Origin: Rhodococcus sp. (in: high G+C Gram-positive bacteria)
GTDB taxonomy: Bacteria > Actinomycetota > Actinomycetes > Mycobacteriales > Mycobacteriaceae
DNA: 64,000 nucleotides
Direction: 5' to 3'
Assembly: GCF_023264675.1 (NCBI RefSeq)
Contig: NZ_JAHFVG010000025.1
Location: 21,063 to 85,062 of the forward strand
Shown: positions 15,868-24,802 of the stretch, in pieces
How positions within the stretch are numbered: the first letter of the stretch is position 1
How the letters are laid out: the number at the start of each line of letters is the position of its first letter
Made by a program: the position numbers and the translations under genes
The notes under the pieces: generated by a model
Databases searched by the model: none
What the model was told of the DNA's origin: nothing
What the model saw: only the letters and a program-made list of their open reading frames with translations

Positions 15868-16755
15868 ATGCATTCCATCGCCAACACAGCAGGCTATCTC
15901 CTCGACCGCGCCGACGTTCCTGCCGACGTCAAGGAGTTACTCCATCGCATTCCTGGTCAGGGCCGTCTCGCCCTCGATCCCGCCGAAGCCCCGGCGCCGA
16001 AGAATGCTGTGACCGAGCCCTATTGCCCGTCCTGGGCGAAACTGGTCGAACCAGAAGTGACGGACACATTCGAACTCGACGGCCACACCTATCTCGAGCC
16101 GCTCGTCCACGAAGAACCGAATCCGCAGCTCTTTCCGATGTGCACGATCGGTGTGGTGTTCAACAGCAACGGAAAACGTGGGAGCGGTGTGCTCGTGGGA
16201 CCCAATCTGCTCCTGACCGCCGGGCACGTCGTTCCCTGGGGCGCATCTTCCTGGAGCATGGAGTTCGTCCCTGCCTACCGCAACGGCAACCGTCCTTTCG
16301 GCAGTTCGTACGTGCAGGAGTACCGCGGCTACAACACCGACCGCGATGTGACGGGGTACGACTACGCCATCTGTCGGTTGTACAACCCGTTGGGCAACGC
16401 TCTTGGTTGGATGGGTTCGGCATCCTTCGCCGACGAGTCCGACTACTACAACAAGAGATACGTCTCTTCGGGATACCCGGGCACCTACGGCGAGCGGCCC
16501 GCCGTCGAGCTCGACATGGGAATCCGTGACATCGACAACGACAGCCCCGGGCGTGAACTGGAATTCGCGCTACGTACCGATGTCGGGCCGGGGTGGTCCG
16601 GCGGTCCGTTGTGGCAGCACACCGCCAACCCGTACGTCGCGGGTATCTACAGCGGCCGTGAGAAGGACGGCCTCGATCCGACCCGACACGTGTTCGCTGC
16701 CGGGAGTGCGATGGTGGATCTGGTGAAGTTCGGTCTGGCGAACTGGCGCCCCTGA
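15868..16755 (+). CDS. Trypsin/V8-like serine protease of the cassette
   Basis: The 295-aa protein has an S1-fold triad: His120 in LLLTAGHVV, Asp165 in GYDYAICRL and Ser244 in GPGWSGGPLW. About 85 residues precede the fold (ADVPADVKELLHRIPGQG and a Pro/Ala-rich linker) and could be a zymogen extension. The N-terminus MHSIANTAGYLLDRADVP is not a secretion signal. It is the last gene of the cassette, 42 bp after the second subtilase, and is followed by a strong terminator. In a cascade it would be a good candidate for the downstream protease, but the order is not known. Confidence 0.88.
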   Translation: MHSIANTAGYLLDRADVPADVKELLHRIPGQGRLALDPAEAPAPKNAVTEPYCPSWAKLVEPEVTDTFELDGHTYLEPLVHEEPNPQLFPMCTIGVVFNSNGKRGSGVLVGPNLLLTAGHVVPWGASSWSMEFVPAYRNGNRPFGSSYVQEYRGYNTDRDVTGYDYAICRLYNPLGNALGWMGSASFADESDYYNKRYVSSGYPGTYGERPAVELDMGIRDIDNDSPGRELEFALRTDVGPGWSGGPLWQHTANPYVAGIYSGREKDGLDPTRHVFAAGSAMVDLVKFGLANWRP

Positions 16756-16760
16756 TGTTC

Positions 16761-16797
16761 TCGGGCGGCGGGGCCCGTTCGAGGCTCCGCCGCCCGA
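16761..16797. terminator. Strong hairpin between convergent genes
   Basis: CGGGCGGCGGGGCC (16762-16775) pairs with GGCTCCGCCGCCCG (16783-16796) with a single G-U, extended by T16761-A16797, across a 7-base loop. It ends the protease cassette on one strand and the nitrate reductase gene on the other. No U-run is present. Confidence 0.75.
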
Positions 16798-16812
16798 ACG
16801 ACCTGACGGTCG

Positions 16813-19800
16813 TCAGTAGACGTCGCGAACATATCTCTTCTCCGCCGACAACGCCTTGACATATGACTGCGCGCTCGCCGGTGCGAGCTTTCCATGCTGT
16901 GCCACAACACCTTCGAGTGCGTTGTGGACATCCTTGGCCATGCGTGAGGCATCGCCGCACACGTAGAAGTGCGCACCTTGTTGCAACCACTTCCAGAGCT
17001 GAGCACCGTTCTCGTTCATACGATCCTGCACGTAGACCTTTGCCGACTGGTCACGCGAGAACGCGAGGTCGAGACGTGAGAGTGAACCGTCCTCGAGCAT
17101 CGCGGTCAATTCGTCTCGGTAGTAGAAATCGGTGGCAGCATGCTGTTCGCCGAAGAACAGCCAGTTCGGACCGGTATGCCCCAGCGCACGCCGCTCGTGC
17201 AGGAAAGCTCGGAACGGCGCGACACCCGTTCCGGGTCCCACCATGATCATCGGGGCCGCCGGATCCTCGGGTGGCTTGAAGTGGGCGGACTTCTGCACGA
17301 AGATGCCGATGTCCTCACCCTCGGCGTGGTCGGCCAGGTAGGTCGAGCACACACCACGCCGCGGAATGCCGTGCACGTTGTACCTGACGGTCGAAACGGT
17401 CAACTGAACCTCGCGAGGATCTTCCTTCGGGCTGGATGAGATCGAATACAACCGTGGTTGAAGGGGTTTGAGGACGCCGAGCCACTCGTCGATGTCGGCG
17501 CGAATCGGAGCATGCGTGAGCACGTCGATCGATTGTCTACCCCACATCCAATCGGCCAATGCGCCCTTGTTCTCCGGCATCAGCAGACGCTCCAGGTCGG
17601 CGTCGCGTGCGCGGCTCTGAACGAACTTGAGTAGATCCGGCGACGCTTTGGCAATTTCCAGGCGCTCGCGCAGCGCGATCCGTAGCGGCATCGAATCGTA
17701 ACCGGAGAGTTCGACGACCGCTTCACCGTCGAGTTTCGTTGCCGTCAACCATTCTTCGACAAGCGTGTCGCTGTTTCGAGGCCACACCCCGAGAGCGTCG
17801 CCTGCCTCGTAGCTCAGCGTTCCCTCGGGTAGGTGAAAGCCGAACTGCCGGACGTCCTTGCTGGAGCCGGCGGCGCTGAGCGGGGTGTTACGCACGAGTG
17901 CGGTCGGAAGGGGTGCTTTCTTTCCATAGGTGGCGACCGTGGTGTCGGCGACCGTGGTGTCGGCTACCGGCGGCGAGGGCGGGGGCGCAGCAGGGGTTGG
18001 GGCGTCGTCGGTGGAGCGAAGTTTTCCGCGCACACGTTCCAGCCACATCGACGACGCTTCCTCGAAATCCGGTTCGCAATCGACTCGACCCACCAAGCGT
18101 TCGGCCCCGAGGTCGGAGAACCTGGAGTCGAGACGGCGTCCGTGTCCACAGAAGTCGTCGTAGTTGGAGTCGCCGAAAGCGAGGACGGCGAACCGCACGC
18201 CGGTCAGATCGGGCGCCGAATCGCCGGACAAACCGTCGAGAAATGTGGTGCCGTTGTCCGGTGCCTCGCCGTCGCCGGTGGTGCTGCTGATCAGCAGCAC
18301 GTCGCGGTGGCGGGCGAGTTCGGAGGGTGAGAAGTTTTCCATCACATGCTCTTCGACGGCGTAACCGTCGGTGCGTAGTTGTTCCACGGCCGCGAAGGCA
18401 AAGTCCTCGGCGTTACCTGTCTGCGAGGCCCACAGAACGAGTATGCGGTCGATATCGTCCGCCGATTCGTCCGACGGATCGCTGATCGATTCCGCAGGCC
18501 GACTCGTCTCTCGGGAGAACAGTCCGGCGAGCATTCCGTCCAGCCACGCTCGCGTCTCGGGCGAGAGGGGAGTGGTACTCGGAAGTAGCGGCACGCCTGC
18601 GCTTCCCAACGCGGTGTCCTGGCGAAGGCCTGCCAGGAGTCCGGCGATGTAGCGTTGCTCGATGACGGGCAGGGGCATAGCGGGGCCCGACGGTTCCCCG
18701 ACGAGTACTGCCAACGCATCGATCGGCGTCATGGGTGCCCCTGTGATCTCGGATGTAGACGTGATCTCGGATGTCGATGTGGACACGTGCGGTGCAACCT
18801 TGGTGAGGGTGACTGCGCAGATCTTGAATTCCGGCTGCTGTGAGTACGGGTCGATGGCGTCGTTGGTCACCGCGTTGATGGACAGGTACTCCCCGAAGGC
18901 GTCGTTCCAATGGAACGGTGCGAAGCAGTCGCCCGGGCGTACTCGGTCGCTGACGACGGCAGGGAGGACGGCGCGGCCCCTCCTCGACGCAACCTCGATG
19001 CGGTCGCCTGCAGTGCAGCCGAGCCGCTCGGCATCCAGAGGGTGAATTTCCACGAACGGCCCTGGATTGAGCTTGTTGAGCTTGCTGACCTTGCCGGTCT
19101 TGGTCATCGTGTGCCACTGATGTTGCAGCCGACCGGTGTTGAGCAGGAACGGGTAGTCCTCGTCCGGCATTTCGGCGGGTTCCATCGAGGGCCGTGCGAA
19201 GAACTGCGCCCGACCGGTGGGTGTCGGGAACGAGAGGCGAGGTATCGAACCGTCGGCCTCGACGCGCAGCGTCTGGCTCACGCCGTCGTTGATGTATCGG
19301 ATGGGATGGCGATCGGCATCGTCGTCGGGTGGACACGGCCACTGCAGTGGTGTGCTGCGGAGGCGGTCGTAGGTGACTCCCCGCAGGTCGTAGCCGGTAC
19401 GCGGATTGGAGAACAGCTTGATTTCTTCGAAGATCTCCTCGGCACTCGCATAGGTGAACGCATCGGCATAGCCGAGTTCGCAGGCCATCAGGGCAATGAT
19501 CTGCCAATCCGGTAGCGCGTCACCCGGTGCCTCGACGGCCTTCTGGAAGAGAGTGAGATTGCGTTCGGAGTTGATCATGACGCCCTCGGACTCGGTCCAG
19601 AGAGCTGCGGGCAGCATGACGTCGGCGTACCCGTTCGTCTCCGTGTCCGCGAAGGTGTCCTGCGTGATCACCAGCTGGGCTCGTTCCAGACCGGCGATGA
19701 CTGTCTTCCGATTGGCCACCGAGGCAACAGGATTGGTGCAGATGATCCAACATGCTTTGATATCGCCGTCGGCCATCTTGGTGAACATCTCGATGGTGCC

Positions 19801-20976
19801 GCCGCCGACGTCGGTGCGAAGGGTGCCGGCAGGAACCTTCCACTGCTGTTCGACGAATTGGCGGTCTTCCTCCGACAGAACTGCGCGTTGACCTGGTAAC
19901 CCCGGTCCCATATAGCCCATTTCGCGACCGCCCATGGCATTGGGTTGGCCGGTGAGAGAGAAGGGGCCACTGCCCGTTCGGCAGATTGCGCCGGTGGCGA
20001 GATGCAGGTTGACCAGTGCGTTGGTGTTCCACGTGCCGTGGGTCGACTGGTTCAGGCCCATCGTCCAGCAACTCATCCAGTTGGTGGCCTCGCCGATCCA
20101 CCGTGCGGCCGTGCGTAGATCCGCTTCGGGAATGCCGGTCTTCGCGCTGACCTTCGCCGGGGTGTACTCAGGCAGGAAATCGTCCATCGCCTCCCAACCG
20201 TCGGTGAACTCGGCGATGAAATCCTGGTCGGTGTTGCCGTCGTCGACCAGCAGGTGCATGAGTCCGTTGAGCAGGTCCAGATCGGTTCCGGGCGCGATCT
20301 GTAGATGGAGGTGTGCTTTGTCGGCCGTGGCGTTTCGCCGAGGATCGACGACGATGAGTTTCGCGCCCTGTTTGACGCGATCCATCATGCGCAAGAACAG
20401 GATCGGATGGCAATCCGCCATGTTCGCGCCGGTCACCAGAAACACATCGGCGTTGTCGAAGTCCTCGTAGGACCCGGGCGGTCCGTCGGCTCCGAGTGAC
20501 TGCTTGTACCCGGTGCCTGCGCTGGCCATACACAGGCGGGAGTTCGACTCGATCTGATTGGTTCCGATATAACCCTTGGCCAACTTGTTCGAGAGGTATT
20601 GAGCCTCGATGGACATCTGGCCCGATACGTAGATTCCGAGAGCGTCCGGACCGTGCTCGTCGAGAATCGCTCGAAGTGTGCTCGCGGTGGTCGCGATCGC
20701 GTCCCTGGTGTCGGCGGGGACGGGGTCGGAACTGCGATCCGGACGAATCCGCGCTGTGTCGAGCCGTCCGGGGGCAGCGAGCATGTCCGAGGTGGTGGAG
20801 CCCTTGGTGCACAATCGCCCGAAATTTGCTGGGTGGGAGACGTCGCCGACCGACTTCTGAACGGTCGCAACGCCGCCCGGCGAACCGATTTTCAGCGTCA
20901 TTCCGCATCCCACGCCGCAGTACGCGCACACCGTCTTGACGGTGTCCGTGGCGAGGTCGACGGTTACCGGGGGCAC
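16813..20976 (-). CDS. Assimilatory nitrate reductase fused to CysJ-like diflavin reductase
   Basis: A 1387-aa fusion. Residues 1 to about 720 are a molybdopterin (bis-MGD) oxidoreductase with a [4Fe-4S] site at Cys17, Cys20, Cys24 and Cys56, and NAR/NasA features such as QIESNSRLCMASA, then LVTGANMADCHP and GMGLNQSTHGT-like text. A linker with repeated TSEIT follows. About 838-985 is a flavodoxin domain (VLWASQTGNAEDF, STTGDGEAPDN), then a ferredoxin-NADP-reductase-like part with FAD motif RLYSISSSP (about 1177), VGPGTGVAPFRAF (about 1245) and end YVRDVY. It should pass electrons from NADPH through FAD/FMN to Mo for nitrate to nitrite in the cytoplasm. The start is GTG. No nitrite reductase or transporter is adjacent. 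Confidence 0.9.
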   Translation of the reverse strand: MPPVTVDLATDTVKTVCAYCGVGCGMTLKIGSPGGVATVQKSVGDVSHPANFGRLCTKGSTTSDMLAAPGRLDTARIRPDRSSDPVPADTRDAIATTASTLRAILDEHGPDALGIYVSGQMSIEAQYLSNKLAKGYIGTNQIESNSRLCMASAGTGYKQSLGADGPPGSYEDFDNADVFLVTGANMADCHPILFLRMMDRVKQGAKLIVVDPRRNATADKAHLHLQIAPGTDLDLLNGLMHLLVDDGNTDQDFIAEFTDGWEAMDDFLPEYTPAKVSAKTGIPEADLRTAARWIGEATNWMSCWTMGLNQSTHGTWNTNALVNLHLATGAICRTGSGPFSLTGQPNAMGGREMGYMGPGLPGQRAVLSEEDRQFVEQQWKVPAGTLRTDVGGGTIEMFTKMADGDIKACWIICTNPVASVANRKTVIAGLERAQLVITQDTFADTETNGYADVMLPAALWTESEGVMINSERNLTLFQKAVEAPGDALPDWQIIALMACELGYADAFTYASAEEIFEEIKLFSNPRTGYDLRGVTYDRLRSTPLQWPCPPDDDADRHPIRYINDGVSQTLRVEADGSIPRLSFPTPTGRAQFFARPSMEPAEMPDEDYPFLLNTGRLQHQWHTMTKTGKVSKLNKLNPGPFVEIHPLDAERLGCTAGDRIEVASRRGRAVLPAVVSDRVRPGDCFAPFHWNDAFGEYLSINAVTNDAIDPYSQQPEFKICAVTLTKVAPHVSTSTSEITSTSEITGAPMTPIDALAVLVGEPSGPAMPLPVIEQRYIAGLLAGLRQDTALGSAGVPLLPSTTPLSPETRAWLDGMLAGLFSRETSRPAESISDPSDESADDIDRILVLWASQTGNAEDFAFAAVEQLRTDGYAVEEHVMENFSPSELARHRDVLLISSTTGDGEAPDNGTTFLDGLSGDSAPDLTGVRFAVLAFGDSNYDDFCGHGRRLDSRFSDLGAERLVGRVDCEPDFEEASSMWLERVRGKLRSTDDAPTPAAPPPSPPVADTTVADTTVATYGKKAPLPTALVRNTPLSAAGSSKDVRQFGFHLPEGTLSYEAGDALGVWPRNSDTLVEEWLTATKLDGEAVVELSGYDSMPLRIALRERLEIAKASPDLLKFVQSRARDADLERLLMPENKGALADWMWGRQSIDVLTHAPIRADIDEWLGVLKPLQPRLYSISSSPKEDPREVQLTVSTVRYNVHGIPRRGVCSTYLADHAEGEDIGIFVQKSAHFKPPEDPAAPMIMVGPGTGVAPFRAFLHERRALGHTGPNWLFFGEQHAATDFYYRDELTAMLEDGSLSRLDLAFSRDQSAKVYVQDRMNENGAQLWKWLQQGAHFYVCGDASRMAKDVHNALEGVVAQHGKLAPASAQSYVKALSAEKRYVRDVY

Positions 20977-21154
20977 GAGTCCACGATCCTCACTCCAGGA
21001 TTCGAGTCGATGACCGGTCAGTTAGCCCGACGTGACGTTGTCCTCACAGGTGGTGGGACTCGGGCGTGATGTCGCGAGGTGTGAAGGGTCCGTCGGTCGG
21101 GTACATCGTTGCGTAGTCGTTCGTCACCACATCGGCGAGTCAGACAAAGCGGAC

Positions 21155-21219
21155 GTAGCCCCTGGTAGAGCTACTGGAGCGACGTTGACATACAAGACTA
21201 GTCATGTGAGAGTAGTCGC
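21155..21219 (+). promoter_or_regulatory. PadR gene promoter region with palindromes
   Basis: TTGACA at 21185-21190 is a perfect -35. GACTAGTC at 21196-21203 is an 8-bp palindrome in the spacer, flanked by ACAT (21188-21191) and ATGT (21204-21207), the half-sites seen in many PadR operators. A -10 is not clear. Upstream, GTAGCCCCT and AGAGCTAC (21155-21174) form another imperfect inverted repeat that could serve the divergent nitrate reductase. Operator role is inferred. Confidence 0.5.
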
Positions 21220-21834
21220 GTGTCTTCGATCCGCCTGTTCATTCTCGGCTCTCTCGCTCAGCGTGGTGAGATGCACGGTCATCAACTGAAGTTGTTGGCG
21301 GAAGAAGAGCGGATTCAGATGTGGACCGACATCTCGGTGGGAGGACTGTACGGCGCCTTGAAGCGCTTGCATTCGGAAGGGCTGATCGCCGATATCCGGA
21401 CCGAGCAGTCGGGCAACTTCCCGGCACGTCAGGTCTACGGCATCACCGAGTCCGGTGTTTCGGCTCTCGGCACTCTTCGCGGCCGCGGTCTGGCGGACTT
21501 CGTACTGCGTCCGGACCCGTTCGATCTCGCTCTCACCAGGCTGGATCCGGACACACTCGAACAGCTTCCCGGCGTCATCGCCACCCGAACCGCATATCTC
21601 GACGAACTACTGCGAGCCGCGGTCGAAGCGAACGCCAGGGCTCGGCCGCACCTCTCCAAGGCCGAGACCTTCGCGCTCGAACATCGTGAAGCCAGGCTCC
21701 GTGCCGAGATCGATTGGCACCGAACGCTTGTCGACGCGCTCCCCGGCATCGTGTCCGAAGAAGCGACGCGAATACACGACGCACTACCTCAGGATCCCTT
21801 GACGGACGAATCGAAGGACGCACACTCATCATGA
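21220..21834 (+). CDS. PadR-family regulator of the adjacent efflux gene
   Basis: The 204-aa protein has the PadR winged helix: IRLFILGSLAQRGEMHGHQLK, then ISVGGLYGALKRLHSEGLI as recognition region and the wing RQVYGITESG. A long C-terminal helical dimerisation part (residues 110-190) makes it a subfamily-2-like PadR with Vir C-terminal domain. GTG start. It overlaps the MFS gene by ATGA, so it probably represses its own operon and is released by a drug-like ligand. Confidence 0.88.
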   Translation: MSSIRLFILGSLAQRGEMHGHQLKLLAEEERIQMWTDISVGGLYGALKRLHSEGLIADIRTEQSGNFPARQVYGITESGVSALGTLRGRGLADFVLRPDPFDLALTRLDPDTLEQLPGVIATRTAYLDELLRAAVEANARARPHLSKAETFALEHREARLRAEIDWHRTLVDALPGIVSEEATRIHDALPQDPLTDESKDAHSS

Positions 21835-23315
21835 CCGAAACGAATTCTCGGGCATCCGCCCAATCGGTGGAAGTCCCACGCCGAGCATGGCAGGCGCTCT
21901 CGGTGCTGCTGCTCGGAATGTTCATGGCTCTGCTCGACACGACGATCGTCAACGTCGCGCTCCCGACGATCGAGACAAGTCTCGGTGCATCGGAGGCGAC
22001 GCTGTCCTGGATCATCTCCGGCTACGCGCTCGCATTCGGCCTCGCCCTGATACCTGCAGGCAAGGTGGGCGACCGGATCGGACACAAATGGGTCTTCTTC
22101 GCCGGACTTGCACTGTTCACGGTTGCCAGCTTTGCCTGTGGTCTCGCCGACACCGATCTACAGCTGGTCGTCGCTCGTATCGTGCAGGGACTCGCCGGCG
22201 GAATCTTCGTCCCCGCCGTCACTGCGTTCATCCAGCTCCTGTTCCCCGGTCGGGTGCGGGGAAAGGCGTTCGCGATCATGGGAGCCGTGATCGGCGTGTC
22301 CACAGCACTCGGACCGATCACCGGCGGACTGATCATCGAGGCGTTCGGCAACGAGAACGGTTGGCGCGGCGTCTTCTGGGTCAACCTGCCGATCGGTGTC
22401 ATCGGACTCGTCGCCGCAGTGTTCCTGCTGCCCAAGCGAACGGAAACCGAGACCGCCCCGCAGAGCGGAATCGACTGGGTCGGCCTGGTTCTTGTCACCG
22501 CAGGCCTGGTGGCGCTACTGGTTCCGCTGATCGAAGGCCAGGACCAGGGCTGGCCGAGTTGGACCTACATCACACTCGCTGCAGGCGTGGTGTTGATCGC
22601 GGCCTTCGGGGCATGGGAAGTCCGGTACACCCGCGCGGGCCACAACCCGCTCGTTCCGCCGAAGCTCTTCACCCACCCAGCGTTCACCGGAGGAACGATC
22701 CTTGCGCTCGTCTACTTCGCGTCCTTCACCAGTATCTTCTTCACGCTGTCGCTTCTCTGGCAGTCCGGGCTCGGTAATTCAGCGCTGTCCTCCGGTGCCG
22801 TCATGCTGCCGTTCGCGATCGGCAGCATCATCGCCTCGTCGCAGAGCAACAAGCTGACACAGAGACTCGGTCGTACGGTCCTGCTGATCGGAACCTCGCT
22901 CGTCGCACTCAGCTTGATCTGGATGTGGTTGCTGCTGGCCAATACCGACCCGTCAGATCTGACCAACTGGAAGCTGCTGGCGCCGCTGTTGATCGGTGGC
23001 CTCGGCAACGGAGCGTTCATCGCGCCCAACGCGCAGTTCATCGTCGCGACCGTCGACCGCCAGGACGCCGGTTCCGCCAGCGGCGTGATCTCGACGATGC
23101 AACGCATCGGCAGTGCCGTCGGCATCGCCGTCATCGGCAGCGTTCTGTTCGGGTCGCTGAACATCACCGGGCCCGATACCGTCGCCAGCGGGTTCATGCA
23201 TGCGGCATCGGTTGCGATGTCCGTCAGTGCCGCGTTCGGCGTCGTCGCTCTGTTACTCGTGTTCGCGCTGCCCAAGCGCGTCGACGCACCGGGACCCCCT
23301 GCCCGAACCGAGTGA
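21831..23315 (+). CDS. DHA2-type MFS multidrug efflux transporter
   Basis: A 494-aa membrane protein with about 14 hydrophobic segments. It shows the DHA2 hallmarks: LLGMFMALLDTTIVNVALPTIE in TM1 (motif D1, with acidic D in the membrane), GDRIGHKWVF (motif A) after TM2, and the antiporter-type motif C region around GAVIGVSTALGPITGGLI in TM5. It should export cationic or lipophilic compounds with proton antiport. It is co-transcribed with and presumably controlled by the PadR gene. Confidence 0.9.
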   Translation: MTETNSRASAQSVEVPRRAWQALSVLLLGMFMALLDTTIVNVALPTIETSLGASEATLSWIISGYALAFGLALIPAGKVGDRIGHKWVFFAGLALFTVASFACGLADTDLQLVVARIVQGLAGGIFVPAVTAFIQLLFPGRVRGKAFAIMGAVIGVSTALGPITGGLIIEAFGNENGWRGVFWVNLPIGVIGLVAAVFLLPKRTETETAPQSGIDWVGLVLVTAGLVALLVPLIEGQDQGWPSWTYITLAAGVVLIAAFGAWEVRYTRAGHNPLVPPKLFTHPAFTGGTILALVYFASFTSIFFTLSLLWQSGLGNSALSSGAVMLPFAIGSIIASSQSNKLTQRLGRTVLLIGTSLVALSLIWMWLLLANTDPSDLTNWKLLAPLLIGGLGNGAFIAPNAQFIVATVDRQDAGSASGVISTMQRIGSAVGIAVIGSVLFGSLNITGPDTVASGFMHAASVAMSVSAAFGVVALLLVFALPKRVDAPGPPARTE

Positions 23316-23330
23316 CGGCCTCCGTCGAGG

Positions 23331-23362
23331 CCGATCCGCGCTGTTAACGCGGCGCGGATCGG
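23331..23362. terminator. Hairpin between convergent MFS and ANTAR genes
   Basis: A perfect 11-bp stem: CCGATCCGCGC (23331-23341) with GCGCGGATCGG (23352-23362), loop of 10 bases. It abuts the stop codon of the convergent ANTAR gene and can serve both strands. Confidence 0.7.
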
Positions 23363-24085
23363 TCAGGTGGTGATACTTCGCTTGTGCGACTCGACGACGG
23401 ACTGGGCGAGTGCAGCAATCTTGACGTTCATGTCCTGCGAGGTCTTGCGCAGCATGTCGAACGCCTGGTCGTCGTCGACATCGTGCATCGCCATCAGCAG
23501 TCCGATGGCCTTGCCGATCTCTCGATTGCTCTCCAAACCGCGGCGAAGAGTATCTGCTTCTTCGCCGCTGATGATCGCCGAGACCGTCACCGCGGCGAAC
23601 GCCGTCAACATGATCGCCTTGTCGGCGGTGTCGGCGTCGAAGAGGCCAGGGGTGTCACTGAAGAGGTTCAACGCGCCGACCTTCTTCTGGTCGAGCATGA
23701 GCCGGAACCCCATCGCTCCGCGAACAGGAGTGCGCATCAGGACGCCTCTCGCGAGCGCAGGCCATTGGCTCGGCGTCAGAAAATCGGTTTCGACCTGGGC
23801 TGCCTCGTTCTCGATGGCGTCGAGGCACGGACCCTCACCGGTTGCGCGTTCGATGTCGTCGACCGTGCGAGCAACCTCGTCGGACGCCGCCACAGTGACT
23901 GCTTGACCGCGCCTGACCAGCATCAGACTGGCGTGGTCGCAGCCGGGAACGAGGAGAGTGGCGGCGACACAGATTGCCGAGTACACCTCGTCGACGCTCG
24001 TGCCTTTGTACACGATGTCCGCCAGCGCTGCGAAGACCGTTGCCGGGTCTGTGGAAGCAGTCTCGTTCGGCCTAGAGTCGCTCAT
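23363..24085 (-). CDS. GAF-ANTAR RNA-binding antitermination regulator
   Basis: A 240-aa protein. A GAF domain covers about residues 15-165 (VYSAICVAATLLVPGCDHASLML, then GEGPCLDAIEN and GALNLFSDTPGLFD). A C-terminal ANTAR domain of about 55 residues contains RGLESNREIGKAIGLLMAMHDV and AFDMLRKTSQDMNVKIAALAQSVV. ANTAR domains bind paired short RNA hairpins and block terminators. GGAG precedes the ATG at 24085; an ATG at 24157 would add 24 unlikely residues. The RNA targets and the GAF ligand are unknown. Confidence 0.9.
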   Translation of the reverse strand: MSDSRPNETASTDPATVFAALADIVYKGTSVDEVYSAICVAATLLVPGCDHASLMLVRRGQAVTVAASDEVARTVDDIERATGEGPCLDAIENEAAQVETDFLTPSQWPALARGVLMRTPVRGAMGFRLMLDQKKVGALNLFSDTPGLFDADTADKAIMLTAFAAVTVSAIISGEEADTLRRGLESNREIGKAIGLLMAMHDVDDDQAFDMLRKTSQDMNVKIAALAQSVVESHKRSITT

Positions 24086-24226
24086 GAACACTCCGATCGG
24101 TCGGTGCGAAGTCGCAGAGTTGCAGTAGTGCGCCGCCCTGGACTCGAGAAGCTGCATTCGACCGTCGATCTTACTCAGTGGTCACCGCCGTCGTTCACCA
24201 GGCAGTCTGCCGAGGCTGCTGGAGGC

Positions 24227-24691
24227 CTACTCGGCGGCCACGGCACACGGCGGCGCAGCGGCATCCTCCGCGAACGGCTTGCCGGGCGGCTCGATGTACG
24301 CGGCGTACAGGACAACGGGGACCGACCCGAGATTCGTGCCCTCGTGGACGTGATTCGCGTCGACTTCCTCGGTAACGATCTGACCGGCAGGAGTGGACTC
24401 CGTCGTGCAATCGTGCAAAGTCCTTGTCAGGACGCCTGATTCGACGTATGCATAGACCGGTCCGTCGTGGTAGTGCCAGCCGGTGGTGCCGCCGGGTGCA
24501 ATGGTGATCTTGCGGGCGGTGAAGTCCGTTCCAGCGATCTCGGCACTGCCGGGCAGCAGAGGGAAAGACACATGGGCGAGCGTCTCGGCGGTCACTCCCG
24601 ATGGTGGTGTGGCGTTCGCGAGCGCAGGCGACAACCCCGCCACCGCAACGCAACAAACCCCGATCGTGCTCCAGCGGACGATGGTGGACAT
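24227..24691 (-). CDS. Secreted cupin-domain protein
   Basis: The 154-aa protein begins with a Sec signal (RWSTIGVCCVAVAGLSPALANA, cleavage near ANA-TPP). The remainder is a single cupin barrel: ITIAPGGTTGWHYHDGPVYAYVESG carries the first metal-binding motif (H-x-H), and EVDANHVHEGTNLGSVPVVLYAAYI the second, with His. Metal binding outside the cytoplasm is likely; an enzymatic role is not assigned. Confidence 0.85.
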   Translation of the reverse strand: MSTIVRWSTIGVCCVAVAGLSPALANATPPSGVTAETLAHVSFPLLPGSAEIAGTDFTARKITIAPGGTTGWHYHDGPVYAYVESGVLTRTLHDCTTESTPAGQIVTEEVDANHVHEGTNLGSVPVVLYAAYIEPPGKPFAEDAAAPPCAVAAE

Positions 24692-24802
24692 CGTGTTACC
24701 TCTCGTCGAGCGACCCCGAACCCACCCAGACTAATTTCCGGCGGTCGAGCAGGGGTGGGTATCGAATTTTCGGAGAATCGCGGGCGCAGTAGCGTGAGGG
24801 TC

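Noticed and set aside
9263..16755. Gasdermin or other pore-forming effector within the protease cassette
   Set aside because: No protein of the cassette has hydrophobic or gasdermin-like features; all six products are accounted for by other domains.
23384..24439. A 351-codon plus-strand frame opposite the GAF-ANTAR gene
   Set aside because: Antisense shadow of a protein with complete GAF and ANTAR domains.
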